Source of the DNA: Acidobacteriota bacterium
GTDB taxonomy: Bacteria > Acidobacteriota > UBA6911 > RPQK01
Direction of reading: 5' to 3'
Length of the DNA stretch: 6,065 nt
NCBI GenBank assembly: GCA_003819755.1
Contig: RPQK01000493.1
Coordinates: 1-6,065 of the forward strand
Shown here: one piece after another, positions 6,033 through 6,065 of the stretch
How the letters are laid out: each line of letters starts with the position of its first letter
Numbering within the stretch: the stretch's first letter is position 1
Notes under the pieces: generated by a model
Told to the model about the DNA's origin: nothing
The model's database searches: none
Seen by the model: only the letters and a program-made list of their open reading frames with translations
Position numbers and translations under genes: made by a program

Positions 6033-6065
6033 CAGGGGTGACAAGGTGACAGGGTGACAGGGTGA
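6033..6065. repeat. 8-bp tandem repeat (CAGGGTGA) running off the window
   Basis: Starting 10 bases after the SDR stop, units CAGGGGTGA, CAAGGTGA, CAGGGTGA and CAGGGTGA follow head to tail up to the last base, so the array probably continues beyond the window. The unit resembles the CAGGTGA heptamer of the other array with an extra G. It is directly preceded by AACAGCTGG, which recalls the CAGCTGA units. There is no hairpin plus T-tract terminator after the SDR within the window. Confidence 0.8.

Noticed and set aside
5474..6049. 191-codon + strand frame overlapping the SDR gene
   Set aside because: It is a frame-shifted shadow of the SDR, whose motifs all lie in the other frame.

Overview
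This is a high-GC bacterial window holding one compact catabolic operon and an unusually large amount of structured non-coding repeat DNA. The left edge carries the last 56 codons of a PHP-type phosphatase (probably histidinol-phosphatase). Next comes a 266-bp intergenic region, then lacI-family regulator -> Tat-exported glycoside-hydrolase-like protein -> ExuT-like MFS transporter, all on the + strand. A 318-bp repeat-filled gap follows, then a classical SDR oxidoreductase on the + strand, and the window ends inside another tandem repeat.

The regulator, hydrolase and transporter are probably co-transcribed. Regulator and hydrolase are 31 bp apart, and hydrolase and transporter overlap by 1 base (TGATG). 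The only good promoter is upstream of the regulator: TTGACA, 17 bp, AATAAT. A LacI-type palindrome sits on its predicted start point. The same 12-bp operator core occurs in opposite orientation 235 bp upstream, just after the phosphatase gene. A related perfect palindrome lies inside the hydrolase gene. The likely logic is an autoregulated sugar-responsive switch: the exported enzyme releases a sugar (possibly a uronate or other acidic sugar), the MFS symporter imports it, and the SDR may oxidise or reduce it. The substrate is inferred only from the transporter's resemblance to ExuT.

The non-coding DNA has three layers. (1) Two oppositely oriented arrays of 9-bp units lie between the two operators. 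(2) A 17-copy heptamer array (CNGCTGA type) begins inside the last codons of the transporter and supplies its stop codon. (3) A 164-bp near-perfect inverted-repeat element (66-bp arms, 65/66 matching) sits within that heptamer context and looks like an insertion. A related 8-bp TGA-containing repeat follows the SDR stop codon.

Phylum cannot be fixed from the sequence. High GC, a Tat-exported GH-like enzyme beside LacI and ExuT-type genes, and many short tandem repeats would fit a Verrucomicrobiota, Planctomycetota or Acidobacteriota-like environmental genome; this is inference. The gene content is recognisable by family. The least ordinary features are the operator/promoter layout and the repeat architecture.
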